A stretch of DNA of 64,000 nt from Sinomonas cellulolyticus (lineage in GTDB: Bacteria; Actinomycetota; Actinomycetes; Actinomycetales; Micrococcaceae): assembly GCF_014656475.1 (NCBI RefSeq), contig NZ_BNCM01000007.1:169382-233381 (forward strand), written 5' to 3'. Below the pieces are notes generated by a model. It saw only the letters and a list, made by a program, of their open reading frames with translations. It was not told the DNA's origin and searched no databases. Position numbers and translations under genes: made by a program. Positions 25,047 to 33,380 of the stretch are shown in pieces. Every line of letters starts with the position of its first letter. The stretch's first letter is position 1.

Positions 25047-26183
25047 ATGAACCCGCCCAGCACCCAGGCCCCCGCCGCCACGGACTCCTCGACCAGCAAC
25101 CTCCGCGTCGCCGAGTTCGCCCCGCTCCCCACCCCGCGGAATCTCCTCGACGAGCTGCCGCTCAGCGCGGACGCCGCCCGCGCCGTCGCGCGCGGCCGCG
25201 ACGAGGTGCGCGCCATCATGGACGGACTCGACGACAGGCTCCTCGTGGTCGTCGGGCCGTGCTCGATCCACGATCCCGAGGCGGGGCTCGAGTACGCGAG
25301 CCGGCTCGCCGCCGTCGCCCGCGATCTCCGCGAGGACGTGCTCGTGGTGATGCGCACCTACTTCGAGAAGCCGCGCACCACGGTCGGCTGGAAGGGCCTC
25401 ATCAACGACCCGGCGCTGGACGGCAGCCACGATATCGCCGGTGGCCTGCGCGCGGCGCGGCGGTTCCTCCTCGACGTCCTCGAGCTGGGACTGTCCACCG
25501 CCACCGAGTTCCTCGAGCCGATCAGCCCGCAGTACACCGCGGACGCGATCGTCTGGGGCGCGATCGGCGCCCGCACCACCGAGAGCCAGATCCACCGGCA
25601 GCTCGTCTCCGGGCTGTCCATGCCGGTCGGGTTCAAGAACGGGACCGACGGCGGTCTCCAGGTCGCCGTTGACGCCTGCGGTGCGGCCGCAGCAGCACAG
25701 GCGTTCCTCGGCATCGACGACGGCGGCCGCGCGGCTCTCGTGGCCACCGCCGGCAACCCCGATACGCACCTCATCCTCCGCGGAGGGGCCGACGGGCCCA
25801 ACTACTCTGCGGCCCACGTGCGCGAGGCGTCGCGGAAGATGGCCGGCAAGGGCCTCAACCCGCGCCTCATCGTCGACGCGAGCCACGGGAACTCCGCCAA
25901 GGACCACCACCGCCAGGCGGAAGTGGCGCTCGAGATCGGCGCCCAGCTCTCGGCAGGCGGAGACGCCTCTGAGGCGCTGGCCGGCGTCATGCTCGAGAGC
26001 TTCCTCGTGGGCGGCGCCCAGTCGCTCGACGTGGCCGAGTTCGCCGCGGGCCGGACGCAACTGGTGTACGGGCAGAGCGTGACGGACAAGTGCATGGAGT
26101 GGGACGTCACGGAACAGGTGCTGGAGCAGCTCGCCAGCGCGGTGCGCGCCCGTCGCGTTCACAAGGACCACTCCAGCAACTAG
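25047..26183 (+). CDS. Class I DAHP synthase
   Basis: A 378-residue 3-deoxy-7-phosphoheptulonate synthase condensing phosphoenolpyruvate and erythrose 4-phosphate, the first step of the shikimate pathway. Class I (AroF/G/H-type) signatures: VVGPCSIHDPEAGLEYA near 69-85 (metal Cys), MRTYFEKPRTTVGWKGLI near 103-120, and DASHGNSAKDHHRQ near 279. AAGGA lies about 8 bases before ATG 25047. It is preceded by an aromatic leader peptide and attenuator, so expression should respond to Trp, Tyr and Phe supply. The stop overlaps the -10 of the next gene. Confidence 0.95.
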   Translation: MNPPSTQAPAATDSSTSNLRVAEFAPLPTPRNLLDELPLSADAARAVARGRDEVRAIMDGLDDRLLVVVGPCSIHDPEAGLEYASRLAAVARDLREDVLVVMRTYFEKPRTTVGWKGLINDPALDGSHDIAGGLRAARRFLLDVLELGLSTATEFLEPISPQYTADAIVWGAIGARTTESQIHRQLVSGLSMPVGFKNGTDGGLQVAVDACGAAAAAQAFLGIDDGGRAALVATAGNPDTHLILRGGADGPNYSAAHVREASRKMAGKGLNPRLIVDASHGNSAKDHHRQAEVALEIGAQLSAGGDASEALAGVMLESFLVGGAQSLDVAEFAAGRTQLVYGQSVTDKCMEWDVTEQVLEQLASAVRARRVHKDHSSN

Positions 26184-26186
26184 AGT
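26158..26186 (+). promoter_or_regulatory. Leaderless promoter of the HTH gene
   Basis: TTCACA (26158-26163), a 17-bp spacer and TAGAGT (26181-26186) end 7 bases before the ATG at 26194. The -10 overlaps the DAHP synthase stop codon. Confidence 0.5.
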
Positions 26187-26193
26187 ATTTTGC

Positions 26194-26403
26194 ATGACTG
26201 CGATGGATTTCTCCTCCTCGCGTTTCCTCACCGTTGCCGAGGTCGCCGAGATGATGCGGGTGTCGAAGATGACGGTGTACCGACTGGTCCACTCGGGGGA
26301 GATGCCGGCGGTCCGCTTCGGCAGGTCCTACCGCGTGCCGGAGGCCGCAGTCGAGCAGTACCTGCGCAAGTCAGTGGTCGATGGGCGGAGCGAGACCGCC
26401 TGA
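26194..26403 (+). CDS. Excisionase/MerR-like small DNA-binding protein
   Basis: A 69-residue winged-HTH protein (FLTVAEVAEMMRVSKMTVYR then GRSYRVPEAAVEQYL) of the excisionase-like family. It is orthologous in position to Rv0500A of M. tuberculosis, between a biosynthetic gene and bS22. Despite the family name there is no phage or integrase context; these are housekeeping regulators of the BldC type. Its own leaderless promoter is likely. Targets unknown. Confidence 0.88.
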   Translation: MTAMDFSSSRFLTVAEVAEMMRVSKMTVYRLVHSGEMPAVRFGRSYRVPEAAVEQYLRKSVVDGRSETA

Positions 26404-26519
26404 CGCGTGCGGTATCCTGTTCAGGAACGTTTTACGTCACGTCACCAGCAGTTGGTTGAACCGCGCCCCGGGCGCGCCCGGCCAGCGGCCGGGGCACCGT
26501 CTATCTGTAAGGAACTTAC

Positions 26520-26618
26520 GTGGGTTCGGTTATCAAGAAGCGCCGCAAGCGCATGGCCAAGAAGAAGCACCGCAAGCTGCTGCGCAAGACCCGTCACCAG
26601 CGCCGCAACAAGAAGTAG
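26520..26618 (+). CDS. Small ribosomal subunit protein bS22
   Basis: A 32-residue, extremely basic protein starting GSVIKKRRKRMAKKKHRKLL after the initiating GTG. It is nearly identical to the bS22 subunit seen in mycobacterial 30S ribosomes (AURKAIP1/COX24 domain, mitochondrial mS38-like). It binds 16S rRNA near the decoding centre. AAGGA lies 7 bases before GTG. About 117 bases separate it from the HTH gene; the leader includes a GC-rich inverted stretch. Its tiny size means automatic annotation often misses it. Confidence 0.93.
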   Translation: MGSVIKKRRKRMAKKKHRKLLRKTRHQRRNKK

Positions 26619-26646
26619 CCGCGCGCCCCTGAGGGGCTGAGGTGAA

Positions 26647-26679
26647 GCGAGGCCCGTCCCCGGTGGGGGCGGGCCTCGC
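26647..26679. terminator. Bidirectional terminator after bS22
   Basis: A 15-bp stem with one G-T pair (26647-26661 with 26665-26679) and a 3-base loop between convergent bS22 and HAD phosphatase genes. Confidence 0.85.
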
Positions 26680-26719
26680 GGCGTCCTGCAGTGCCATCTG
26701 CCGCAGTGCCCTGGAATTG

Positions 26720-27529
26720 CTAGCGGCGGATCCTCGAGTAGCTGCGCCACAGGCCGTACAGGACCCCGCCGACGGTCGCGGCCTTCAGCCCGAGGGTCGC
26801 CGCGCGGCGGCCCGAGCGGAAGTCGTAGATGGGCCAGTTGTGCGCGTTGGCGTGGAGGCGCAGCCGGGTGTCCGGGTTGATCGCGACGGGGTGGCCCACG
26901 AGGCTCAGGAGCGGAATGTCGTTGTGGGAGTCGGAGTAAGCCCAGCAGTCGTGCAGGTCCAGCCCTTCCCGTGAGGCGAGCTCGGAGACCGCCTCGGCCT
27001 TGGCCGGCCCGTGAAGCACTTCTCCGACGACGCGTCCCGTGTACGCGCCGTCCTCGATCTCCCCGACGGTCCCGAGGGCCCCGGTGAGGCCGAGCCGATC
27101 GGCAATGACCGAGGCGATCTCGATCGGGGTGGCCGTCACGAGCCAGACTCTCCGCCCAACCCTCAGATGCTGCTCGGCGAGCGCCTTGGTGCCGGGCCAG
27201 ATGCGGGACTCGATGAACTCGTCGTAGACCTCGTGGCCCACCGTGGCCACGTCGGCGGAGCGGATCCCGGCGGCGAGGGAGAGCGCGGAGGCCTGGATCG
27301 AATGCACGTCCTCAAGGCTCTCCCCCCTGAACAGGAACGCGAGGTGCTTCCATGCGAACCCCGCGGCGTCCTGGAGCGTGAACGCCTTCCGCTCGTACAT
27401 CTTGCGTGCCACGTGGAAGATGCTCGCACCCTTCATCAGGGTGTTGTCGACGTCGAAGAAGGCCGCCTCCCCGGGGCGCGGAAGCGGTGCGGGCCGCACC
27501 GCTGCGGGCGCCTTCTTCTCTGCGGGCAT
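26720..27529 (-). CDS. HAD-IB family phosphatase (SerB1-like)
   Basis: A 269-residue HAD hydrolase. Motif I FFDVDNTLMKGAS (nucleophile Asp near residue 26), motif II WLVTATP near 131 and motif III-IV DCWAYSDSHNDIPLLSLVG near 193-211 are intact. Members are phosphoserine-phosphatase-like enzymes with a helical cap. The ortholog in mycobacteria is Rv0505c (SerB1), also near bS22 and a glutaredoxin-like gene. A phospholipid or phosphoserine substrate is possible. The C-terminus has a weak hydrophobic segment (LKAATVGGVLYGLW). Confidence 0.88.
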   Translation of the reverse strand: MPAEKKAPAAVRPAPLPRPGEAAFFDVDNTLMKGASIFHVARKMYERKAFTLQDAAGFAWKHLAFLFRGESLEDVHSIQASALSLAAGIRSADVATVGHEVYDEFIESRIWPGTKALAEQHLRVGRRVWLVTATPIEIASVIADRLGLTGALGTVGEIEDGAYTGRVVGEVLHGPAKAEAVSELASREGLDLHDCWAYSDSHNDIPLLSLVGHPVAINPDTRLRLHANAHNWPIYDFRSGRRAATLGLKAATVGGVLYGLWRSYSRIRR

Positions 27530-27597
27530 GGTCCGAGTCTAGCCATCCGCCACGGGCCTGAGCGTCGCGGGATGGCGGGGGCGCTACCGTGGGAGAT

Positions 27598-27852
27598 ATG
27601 CACGACCCCGAGATTGTCCTGGTCACGAAGACCCAATGCCACCTCTGTGAGGACGCGAGGGAAGTGGTCGGCCGCGTGGCCGTTGACGCCGGTATCCCCT
27701 GGCAGGAGCGCCTCATCGACGACGATCCTGCCCTGCGCGACCGGTTCGCGGAAGAGGTCCCGGTGGTCCTCGTGGACGGGGTCCAGCGGGACTTCTGGAA
27801 GATCGACGAGGCGCGCCTGCGGCGCAGCGTCGAGGCCGCGCGGGGCGCCTGA
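27598..27852 (+). CDS. Glutaredoxin-like protein (DUF836 type)
   Basis: An 84-residue thioredoxin-fold protein with redox motif TQCHLCEDA (Cys13, Cys16) and the cis-Pro loop EEVPVVLVDG. It corresponds to the Rv0508 family found next to hemA in other actinobacteria. It probably exchanges thiol/disulfide states with small cytosolic partners. ATG 27598 is favoured: TACCGT (27585-27590) ends 7 bases upstream, a leaderless pattern, while GTG 27589 lies within that element. The rex gene follows. Confidence 0.85.
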   Translation: MHDPEIVLVTKTQCHLCEDAREVVGRVAVDAGIPWQERLIDDDPALRDRFAEEVPVVLVDGVQRDFWKIDEARLRRSVEAARGA

Positions 27853-27922
27853 GGCATTTGGCCGCGCCGCGCGCCAGAACTTAGAGTGGGTGCGCCGCCC
27901 GTGCGGCACGGGAGGAGCGGCA

Positions 27923-28699
27923 GTGGCACGTCAGGCGAGGAGCGAGGGCGACCGGCACTCCGTGGCGCCGGATGACAGGGCTCAGCCTGAGAAGGGCCTC
28001 CCGGCCGCCGTCGTCGCCCGGCTCACCATCTACCTGCGCGCGCTCAACTCGTTCCTCGCCGACGGCGTGGACCGTGTCTCCTCGGATGCCCTCGCCGAGG
28101 CCTCGGGCGTGAGTTCGTCGACCCTGCGCAAGGACCTCTCGCAGCTCGGCTCCTACGGCACCCGCGGGGTCGGCTACGAGGTCGAGAACCTGCTCCAGCA
28201 CCTCTCGGCCGCCCTCGGCCTGACCCGCGACTGGCGCGTCGCAATCGTCGGAGCCGGCAACCTCGGCCGTGCGCTCGCCCGGTACGGCGGATTCGGGACG
28301 CGTGGCTTCGACGTCGTGGCCCTGCTCGACACGGACCCGCAGATCATCGGCAACGAGATCGGCTGGCTACGGGTCACGGACGCCGCGAACCTCGAGGCCG
28401 TGTTCGAGCGCACGAGGGCGAACATGGCGGTCCTCGCGCTCCCGGCCTCCGTGGCACAGTCGGTGTGCGACCGCGTGGTCGCCGCCGGCGTCAGGAGCAT
28501 CCTCAGCTTCGCACCGACCATCCTGCAGGTCCCCCCGGGCGTGACCCTCCGCAAGGTCGACATGGCCACCGAACTCCAGATCCTCGCCTATCACGCGCAG
28601 CGTGGTGAGTCGGGCGGAGAGAGCGGTCAGCCCTCGGCGGCCGCGGCTCACACGCAGGCGCACGACGACGCGGCGCGCCACCGGGGGCCGTCCGCCTGA
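27923..28699 (+). CDS. rex: Redox-sensing repressor Rex
   Basis: A 258-residue repressor sensing the NADH/NAD+ ratio. The N-terminal winged helix carries ASGVSSSTLRKDLSQLGSYG (near residues 59-78), typical of Rex, followed by VAIVGAGNLGRALARYGGFG (about 107-126), the NAD(H)-binding Rossmann motif. It represses respiratory and fermentative genes when NADH is low. GGAGGAG lies 6 bases before the GTG start. The C-terminal about 35 residues are a Ser/Gly/Ala/His-rich tail beyond the family core. hemA, often next to rex, is absent here. Ldh, Adh and NorB in this window are plausible regulon members. Confidence 0.93.
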   Translation: MARQARSEGDRHSVAPDDRAQPEKGLPAAVVARLTIYLRALNSFLADGVDRVSSDALAEASGVSSSTLRKDLSQLGSYGTRGVGYEVENLLQHLSAALGLTRDWRVAIVGAGNLGRALARYGGFGTRGFDVVALLDTDPQIIGNEIGWLRVTDAANLEAVFERTRANMAVLALPASVAQSVCDRVVAAGVRSILSFAPTILQVPPGVTLRKVDMATELQILAYHAQRGESGGESGQPSAAAAHTQAHDDAARHRGPSA

Positions 28700-28724
28700 G
28701 GCGAGGCCAGCGCTGTGCACCCGG

Positions 28725-29414
28725 TCAGCGGAGGTAGCCGCCCCCGAGCCGCGCGGCACGCCGGGCCGCGATGTACAGGCTGGAGGGTGGAAGCCACGTG
28801 AGGACCGTCGCGGCGAGGTAGAGCGCGCCGGCCGTGAACGAGACCACGTACACGAAGGCCGGCAGCGGGAACAGCATCGCTGCGGGGAGCGCGGCCACGG
28901 CGAGGATCGCTGCGCTCGCGAGGTAGCCCATAAGCGAGAGCCCTGCGAGGACCGTCAGCAGGATGCGGACCCAGTTCATGCCTGCCCTCACGCCGAAGGC
29001 CATGAGCAGCCAGATCGCCGCGGTGGCGATCGCGGAGGCCCAGACGATGGGGGAGCTGACCGCCGTGAACTGGTCGGCGAATGCGCCGGGATTCCCGCGG
29101 CCGGCGCGTACGGAGGACTCCGTGATGGCCTCGCGCAGGTAGCCGTGCATCCAGTCCAGCATCGAGGGGATGACAGCGAGCGGGAGGACAGCGGCCGCGA
29201 CGAGGAACCAGAACGCGAGCGTGAGCGTGAGGGGACGGGGCAGGCCCACCGTTGGCATGCCCGGGAAGGTCCCGCTGGGCAGCTGGCTGGGCCAGGGCCC
29301 GTGATAGGCGCCCTGGGGCGGAAGCGGCGCGGCGGCTGGCGGGTGCTGGCGTGGACCGGGCTGGCCGGACGGCTGCTCGGCTGACGGGTACGGCGGGGTG
29401 GGGTGCTGGTTCAC
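28725..29414 (-). CDS. Pro-rich membrane protein, four helices
   Basis: A 229-residue protein: a Pro/Gly/Gln-rich N-terminal 55 residues, then four to five hydrophobic segments (about 62-84, 118-140, 145-172, 180-203). No family recognised. Its start lies 4 bases after the stop of the Gln/Tyr-rich membrane protein upstream, so the two are cotranscribed and similar in plan (disordered N-terminus, DUF4064-like membrane part). Function unknown. Confidence 0.7.
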   Translation of the reverse strand: MNQHPTPPYPSAEQPSGQPGPRQHPPAAAPLPPQGAYHGPWPSQLPSGTFPGMPTVGLPRPLTLTLAFWFLVAAAVLPLAVIPSMLDWMHGYLREAITESSVRAGRGNPGAFADQFTAVSSPIVWASAIATAAIWLLMAFGVRAGMNWVRILLTVLAGLSLMGYLASAAILAVAALPAAMLFPLPAFVYVVSFTAGALYLAATVLTWLPPSSLYIAARRAARLGGGYLR

Positions 29415-29418
29415 GGCG

Positions 29419-30291
29419 TCACTGTCCGTAGGGGTTGCCGAAGGTCGGGCCCTTCGGGGTGCTGTAGGTGTTCGCGATCTGGTTCCTCGAGTCGAGGAAC
29501 GCCGTGACTGCTGGTCGGAACAGCAGGACCATCGCTGCGACCGCCACGGCTATCGTGATGAGCGCGTAGATGCTGGCCGCGAAGAAGCTGCCCACGGTCA
29601 GGCACAGGAACACGGCGCCCACTGTCCGCGCCCACCGCTTGCCCTTCGGGAGGAAGACCCCGCAGAGGACCAGCACCGCCGCGTTCACAATGACGCAGGC
29701 AATCGCCAGGTACAGGAAGATGCGGATGGCCTGCTGGAACTCGGCAAAGGACAGCCCGGTCCTGCCCGTGGCACTCGAGACCTGGTTGAACATGTCGTGG
29801 AGCATGCTGGCCGGCATGGTGAGGATCGTCGCGATGACGAACGCGCTCACCACCACTTCGGCGGCCGCCGTCACGAACATCAGGATAGAAGCGGTGCGAA
29901 CAGCCCTGCGCTGCTCGTCAGCCCCTGGCAGTCCGAAGCCGGGCACCTGCCCGTAGGGAGGCTGCCCGTAGGGGTTCTGGCCGTACGGCGGCTGCCCGTA
30001 GGGAGGCTGCTGCCACGGCTGCCCATACTGGTTCTGCGGGTACGGGGGTTGCTGCCCGTACTGCGGCGGCTGCCCGTACGGCGGCTGCTGCCCGTACTGG
30101 TTCTGCCCGTACGCCGGCTGTTGCCCGTACTGGTTCTGCCCCTGGGGGGTCTGCTGCTGGCCGTGCTCGTATCCGGGGGCGTATTGGCCGTAGCGGGGTG
30201 CGGGACGTCTCGGCGTTGGCGACGGCTGGTCTCCCTGCTCGGGCTCGCGAGGAGGCTCGGAGCCGTTCGGAGGGACGTCAGGCGTGCTCAT
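29419..30291 (-). CDS. Gln/Tyr/Pro-rich repeat membrane protein
   Basis: A 290-residue protein. Residues about 30-130 are a low-complexity region of [13 protein letters not shown] repeats, followed by four hydrophobic helices (about 140-162, 185-207, 220-240, 245-270). Such Tyr/Gln/Pro-rich N-termini are common in actinobacterial membrane proteins and may drive phase-like clustering at the membrane. ATG 30291 (MSTPDVPP) lacks a strong ribosome-binding site; TAGGGT near 30357 on the minus strand may be the -10. First gene of a two-gene unit. Confidence 0.7.
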   Translation of the reverse strand: MSTPDVPPNGSEPPREPEQGDQPSPTPRRPAPRYGQYAPGYEHGQQQTPQGQNQYGQQPAYGQNQYGQQPPYGQPPQYGQQPPYPQNQYGQPWQQPPYGQPPYGQNPYGQPPYGQVPGFGLPGADEQRRAVRTASILMFVTAAAEVVVSAFVIATILTMPASMLHDMFNQVSSATGRTGLSFAEFQQAIRIFLYLAIACVIVNAAVLVLCGVFLPKGKRWARTVGAVFLCLTVGSFFAASIYALITIAVAVAAMVLLFRPAVTAFLDSRNQIANTYSTPKGPTFGNPYGQ

Positions 30292-30471
30292 GGGGGTCCA
30301 ATCGTCGAAGGTGCCCGGTGGGGAACGGCCGCTCCCCGATGCCTTGGAGCCAACCCTAGCGCGAGAGGGCACACCCCCGGCATCGGGCCACGAGCCCACA
30401 GTATCCATCCGACCGGAGATTCACGAGAGGTTCCGATGCGCCGTAGCTCAGGAGGGGCCGCGGATATGGAG

Positions 30472-30510
30472 CCGGCCCCGCAGCCAGCGGTTCACTGGCG
30501 GCGGGGCCGG
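30472..30510. terminator. Terminator downstream of yceI
   Basis: A 10-bp perfect stem (30472-30481 with 30501-30510) encloses a smaller CCAG/CTGG hairpin, about 57 bases after the YceI stop on the minus strand. The rest of the 275-bp gap holds only promoter-like TAGGGT for the next gene. Confidence 0.6.
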
Positions 30511-30566
30511 TCCGGCGTGCCGAGGAGCGGCAGGCCAGGTTCAGAGGCCGATCAGGCCCGGTGCGG

Positions 30567-31115
30567 TCAGGCCTGCGGCGCGATGAACGCGAGGTCGAGG
30601 GAGATGACCACCTTGTCGGAGACGAGGACGCCGCCGGTCTCGAGGACGGCGTTCCAGGTCAGGCCGAAGTCCTTGCGGGAGATCGTGGTCTCGCCGGAGA
30701 CACCGGCGCGGGTGTTGCCGAACGGATCAACCGCGATGCCGTGGAACTCGGTCTCGATCGTGACCGACTTGGTGACACCCTTGATCGTGAGGTCGCCGGT
30801 GACGTCGAAGTCGTCGCCCTTGGACTGGATCGAGGTGGACGTGAAGGTGATCTCCGGGAACTGCTCCACGTCGAAGAAATCGGCGCTCTTCACGTGGCCG
30901 TCGCGGTTCGCGTCGCCCGAGTCGAAGGAAGCGGTCTTGATGACCGCGGTCGCCTGGGTCTGCTCGCGGGTCTCGCCGACCTCGACCGTGGCCGAGACAT
31001 CGGTGAAGCGCCCGCGGACCTTGCTGATGCCAGCGTGGCGGACGGTGAAGCCGACCTCGCTGTGCGAAGCGTCGAGGGTCCAGGTGCCGGTGGTGAGGCC
31101 GTGGGGAAGTGCCAT
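30567..31115 (-). CDS. YceI-family lipid-binding protein
   Basis: A 182-residue lipocalin-like protein with WTLDASHSEVGFTVRHAG at residues 12-29 and GDLTIKGVTKSVTIE near 106-120, both classic YceI signatures. The fold binds isoprenoid chains such as polyprenyl quinones. No signal peptide, so this copy is cytosolic, unlike the membrane-anchored copy at 45700-46389. GGAG lies about 7 bases before ATG. A MarR-like dyad sits 25-53 bases upstream; YceI genes in actinobacteria are often controlled by MarR proteins. Confidence 0.9.
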   Translation of the reverse strand: MALPHGLTTGTWTLDASHSEVGFTVRHAGISKVRGRFTDVSATVEVGETREQTQATAVIKTASFDSGDANRDGHVKSADFFDVEQFPEITFTSTSIQSKGDDFDVTGDLTIKGVTKSVTIETEFHGIAVDPFGNTRAGVSGETTISRKDFGLTWNAVLETGGVLVSDKVVISLDLAFIAPQA

Positions 31116-31139
31116 GGTTGATCTCCTGTCGAGAAATTG

Positions 31140-31168
31140 ATTGAAGCGTCAAGTACCGCTGCTTCAAT
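31140..31168. promoter_or_regulatory. MarR-like dyad upstream of yceI
   Basis: ATTGAAGC (31140-31147) and GCTTCAAT (31161-31168) form an 8-bp inverted repeat with a 13-base spacer. A nested TTGAAGCGTCAA (31141-31152) has TTGA/TCAA arms. Both lie just upstream of the YceI start. Confidence 0.4.
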
Positions 31169-31242
31169 GAAAACATGCAGCAGCATCTACCGCAAGGGGT
31201 GTGGCGGAGCTTACACAGGGAACTCTAGGGTCGGCGTGGTAG

Positions 31243-31260
31243 TTCTACTAGCTGTAGAAT
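31243..31260. promoter_or_regulatory. Dyad and -10 upstream of the cytochrome c biogenesis operon
   Basis: TTCTAC, 5 bases, GTAGAA (31243-31259) is a perfect dyad overlapping TAGAAT (31255-31260), a strong -10 for the phosphatase-ResA-CcdA-ResB-CcsB operon. A repressor bound here would block the promoter. The leader is about 67 bases long. Confidence 0.4.
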
Positions 31261-31333
31261 CGGGGGGTTGCCGACGGATCCGTGCCTGCCGAGGATTTCG
31301 CCGCTGCCCGCCACGTTTGAGAAACTGGATGCT

Positions 31334-32002
31334 ATGCCCTCTTCAACCGTCCATCTGCTGCGCCATGGCGAGGTCTACAACCCCTCGGGCGTGCTCTATG
31401 GCCGGCTTCCGGATTTCCATCTCTCGGCACTCGGCCGCGAGATGGCCAATTCCGTCGCGTCCCACTTCGCGAGGCGAGCGCTCGACGGCGCGCAGATCGT
31501 CCTGCTCGCCGCCTCGCCCCTGACGCGCGCCCAGGAGACAGCGCAGCCCACCGCCACGGTGCTGAACCTCGCGATCCGCACGGAACCGCGGATCATCGAG
31601 GCCGAGAACCACTTCGAGGGCCTCCGGGTGACACCCCGCGAACTGCTCAAGCCCAAGCACTGGCGCTACCTCGTCAACCCGCTCGAGCCGTCATGGGGAG
31701 AGCCGTACGAAGCCCAGGCGGAGCGTGTCCTCGCGGCCGTGCGCGATGCGGCCCGGCGCGCCGTCGAGATCGGCGGCGACGGAGCCGAGGCCATCCTCGT
31801 GGGACACCAGCTGCCCATCTGGGCCGCCCGGCGCAAGGCCGAAGGCCGCCCCCTCGCCCATGATCCGCGACAGCGCGAGTGCACGCTCGCGTCCATCACG
31901 TCGCTGACGATCGACGACGCGACAGGCGCCATCGTCTCCGTCCGCTACACCGAGCCGGCGGCCCGGCTGCTGCCCGGCGCTGCCACCACCCCGGGGGCCT
32001 GA
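31334..32002 (+). CDS. Histidine phosphatase (phosphoglycerate mutase-like)
   Basis: A 222-residue branch-1 histidine phosphatase. The phospho-histidine motif LLRHGEVYNPSG lies at residues 8-19 and the second catalytic His in ILVGHQLPIW near 155-164. It heads the cytochrome c maturation operon in many actinobacteria; the gene that follows starts directly after its stop. Its substrate in this setting is unknown. ATG 31334 is preferred over an in-frame TTG at 31268, which would add a Pro-rich, non-conserved 22 residues. Confidence 0.85.
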   Translation: MPSSTVHLLRHGEVYNPSGVLYGRLPDFHLSALGREMANSVASHFARRALDGAQIVLLAASPLTRAQETAQPTATVLNLAIRTEPRIIEAENHFEGLRVTPRELLKPKHWRYLVNPLEPSWGEPYEAQAERVLAAVRDAARRAVEIGGDGAEAILVGHQLPIWAARRKAEGRPLAHDPRQRECTLASITSLTIDDATGAIVSVRYTEPAARLLPGAATTPGA

Positions 32003-32629
32003 GTGGCGGAGGAACTGAACCGCTTCCCGGGCATCTCCCGCCGGCGCATCCTCGGCGCGGTGGGAGCGATGGGCGCCGCCGGCCTCGCCGCGGTGCTGTC
32101 TGGCTGCGCGGCCGACGACCCGCTCGCCCAGCAGGCGCGGGCGGGCGACAACAAGAACTACGTGGCCGGCGACGGGTCCGTCACCGAGTACGCGAAGGAC
32201 ACCCGCAAGCCGCCGGTCCAGTTCACGGGAACCCTCTACGACGGCACCACCGTCAGCTCCCAGCAGCTGACCGGCCACGTCACCGTCCTGAACTTCTGGT
32301 TCGCGGCGTGCGCGCCCTGCCGGATCGAGGCGCCCGAGCTCGAGGCACTGCACGCCGAGTTCAAGCCCCAGGGGGTCGCGTTCTACGGCGTCAACCTGCG
32401 GGACGAGAAGGGCACGGCGGAGGCCTTCGAACAGAGCTTCAAGCTCACGTACCCGAGCTTCAACGACAAGGACGGCCAGGTGCTCCTGGCCATGTCGGGC
32501 ATGGTGCCCCCGGGCGCCGTCCCCACCACGCTCGTCCTGGACAAGCAGGGCCGGGTCGCCTCCCGGATCCTCGGCCAGCTCGAGCGCGGCACGCTCAGGG
32601 CCCTCATCACGTCCGCGGCGGCCGAGTAG
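32003..32629 (+). CDS. ResA/TlpA-like thiol-disulfide lipoprotein
   Basis: A 208-residue exported thioredoxin-like protein. The N-terminus has twin arginines (GISRRRILGAVGAMGAAGLA) and a lipobox LSGC (Cys35), so it is probably a Tat-exported lipoprotein. The redox motif CAPC lies in NFWFAACAPCRIEAPELE near residues 96-113. It would keep apocytochrome c heme-binding cysteines reduced, receiving electrons from CcdA encoded next. The GTG start directly follows the upstream stop. Confidence 0.9.
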   Translation: MAEELNRFPGISRRRILGAVGAMGAAGLAAVLSGCAADDPLAQQARAGDNKNYVAGDGSVTEYAKDTRKPPVQFTGTLYDGTTVSSQQLTGHVTVLNFWFAACAPCRIEAPELEALHAEFKPQGVAFYGVNLRDEKGTAEAFEQSFKLTYPSFNDKDGQVLLAMSGMVPPGAVPTTLVLDKQGRVASRILGQLERGTLRALITSAAAE

Positions 32630-32630
32630 C

Positions 32631-33380
32631 ATGGGCGGGATCTTCAGCGACACGATCCTCAACGGCTCGCTCCTGCTCGCGCTCCCCGTCGCACTCCTCG
32701 CGGGTGTCGTCTCCTTCCTCTCGCCCTGCGTCCTCCCGCTCGTCCCGGGCTACCTCGGCTACGTGACCGGGCTGACCGGCGTCGACCTCGCGAAGCAGCG
32801 GCGAGGCCGGATGGTGGCGGGGATCGCCCTCTTCGTGCTCGGCTTCACCGTGGTGTTCGTCGCGACCGGCGCGGTGTTCGGCGGACTCGGGAGCTGGCTC
32901 GCCCTCTCCTCCGGGTGGCTCACCCGGGTGCTGGGCATCGTCGTCGTGCTCATGGGGATCGTCTTCATGGGCGGCCTGGGCATCTTCCAGCGCGAGGCGC
33001 GCGTCCACGCCCGCCCGCCGGCCGGGCTCTGGGGAGCCCCCCTGCTCGGAGTCACGTTCGGGCTCGGCTGGGTGCCGTGCATCGGCCCGACCCTCGCCGC
33101 CGTCCAGGTGCTGGCCTTCTCCGATGGCCCCACCGCGTACAAGGGCGCCCTGCTGACCTTCGTCTACTGCCTGGGACTCGGCGTGCCGTTCCTGCTCATC
33201 GCCCTGGGCATCCGCCGCGGCGTCGGCGCCCTCGCCTTCTTCAGGAAGCACCGCCGCGCCCTCCAGTCCGCCGGCGGCGGCCTGCTGATCCTCGTCGGAG
33301 TCCTCATGGTCTCCGGAGTCTGGAGCTACTGGATCAGCCAAGTGCAGATCTGGATCGGAACCGTGGAGCTGCCTGTCTGA
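32631..33380 (+). CDS. ccdA: CcdA-type cytochrome c biogenesis protein
   Basis: A 249-residue protein with six transmembrane helices. Redox cysteines sit in SFLSPCVLPLVPGYLGYVTG (Cys33) and GLGWVPCIGPTLAAVQ near residue 147, the hallmark of CcdA/DsbD-beta. It carries electrons from cytosolic thioredoxin to the outward-facing ResA-like protein. It starts 1 base after the ResA stop and overlaps the ResB start (TGATG). Confidence 0.92.
   Translation: MGGIFSDTILNGSLLLALPVALLAGVVSFLSPCVLPLVPGYLGYVTGLTGVDLAKQRRGRMVAGIALFVLGFTVVFVATGAVFGGLGSWLALSSGWLTRVLGIVVVLMGIVFMGGLGIFQREARVHARPPAGLWGAPLLGVTFGLGWVPCIGPTLAAVQVLAFSDGPTAYKGALLTFVYCLGLGVPFLLIALGIRRGVGALAFFRKHRRALQSAGGGLLILVGVLMVSGVWSYWISQVQIWIGTVELPV

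Noticed and set aside
26194..26403. Phage excisionase marking a mobile element
   Set aside because: The gene is the conserved Rv0500A-like HTH next to bS22, with no integrase, attachment site or cargo.
30440..30515. tRNA-like D-arm sequence GTAGCTCAGGAGG
   Set aside because: No matching acceptor stem, anticodon loop or T-arm GGTTCGAAT; the nearby hairpin is a terminator.
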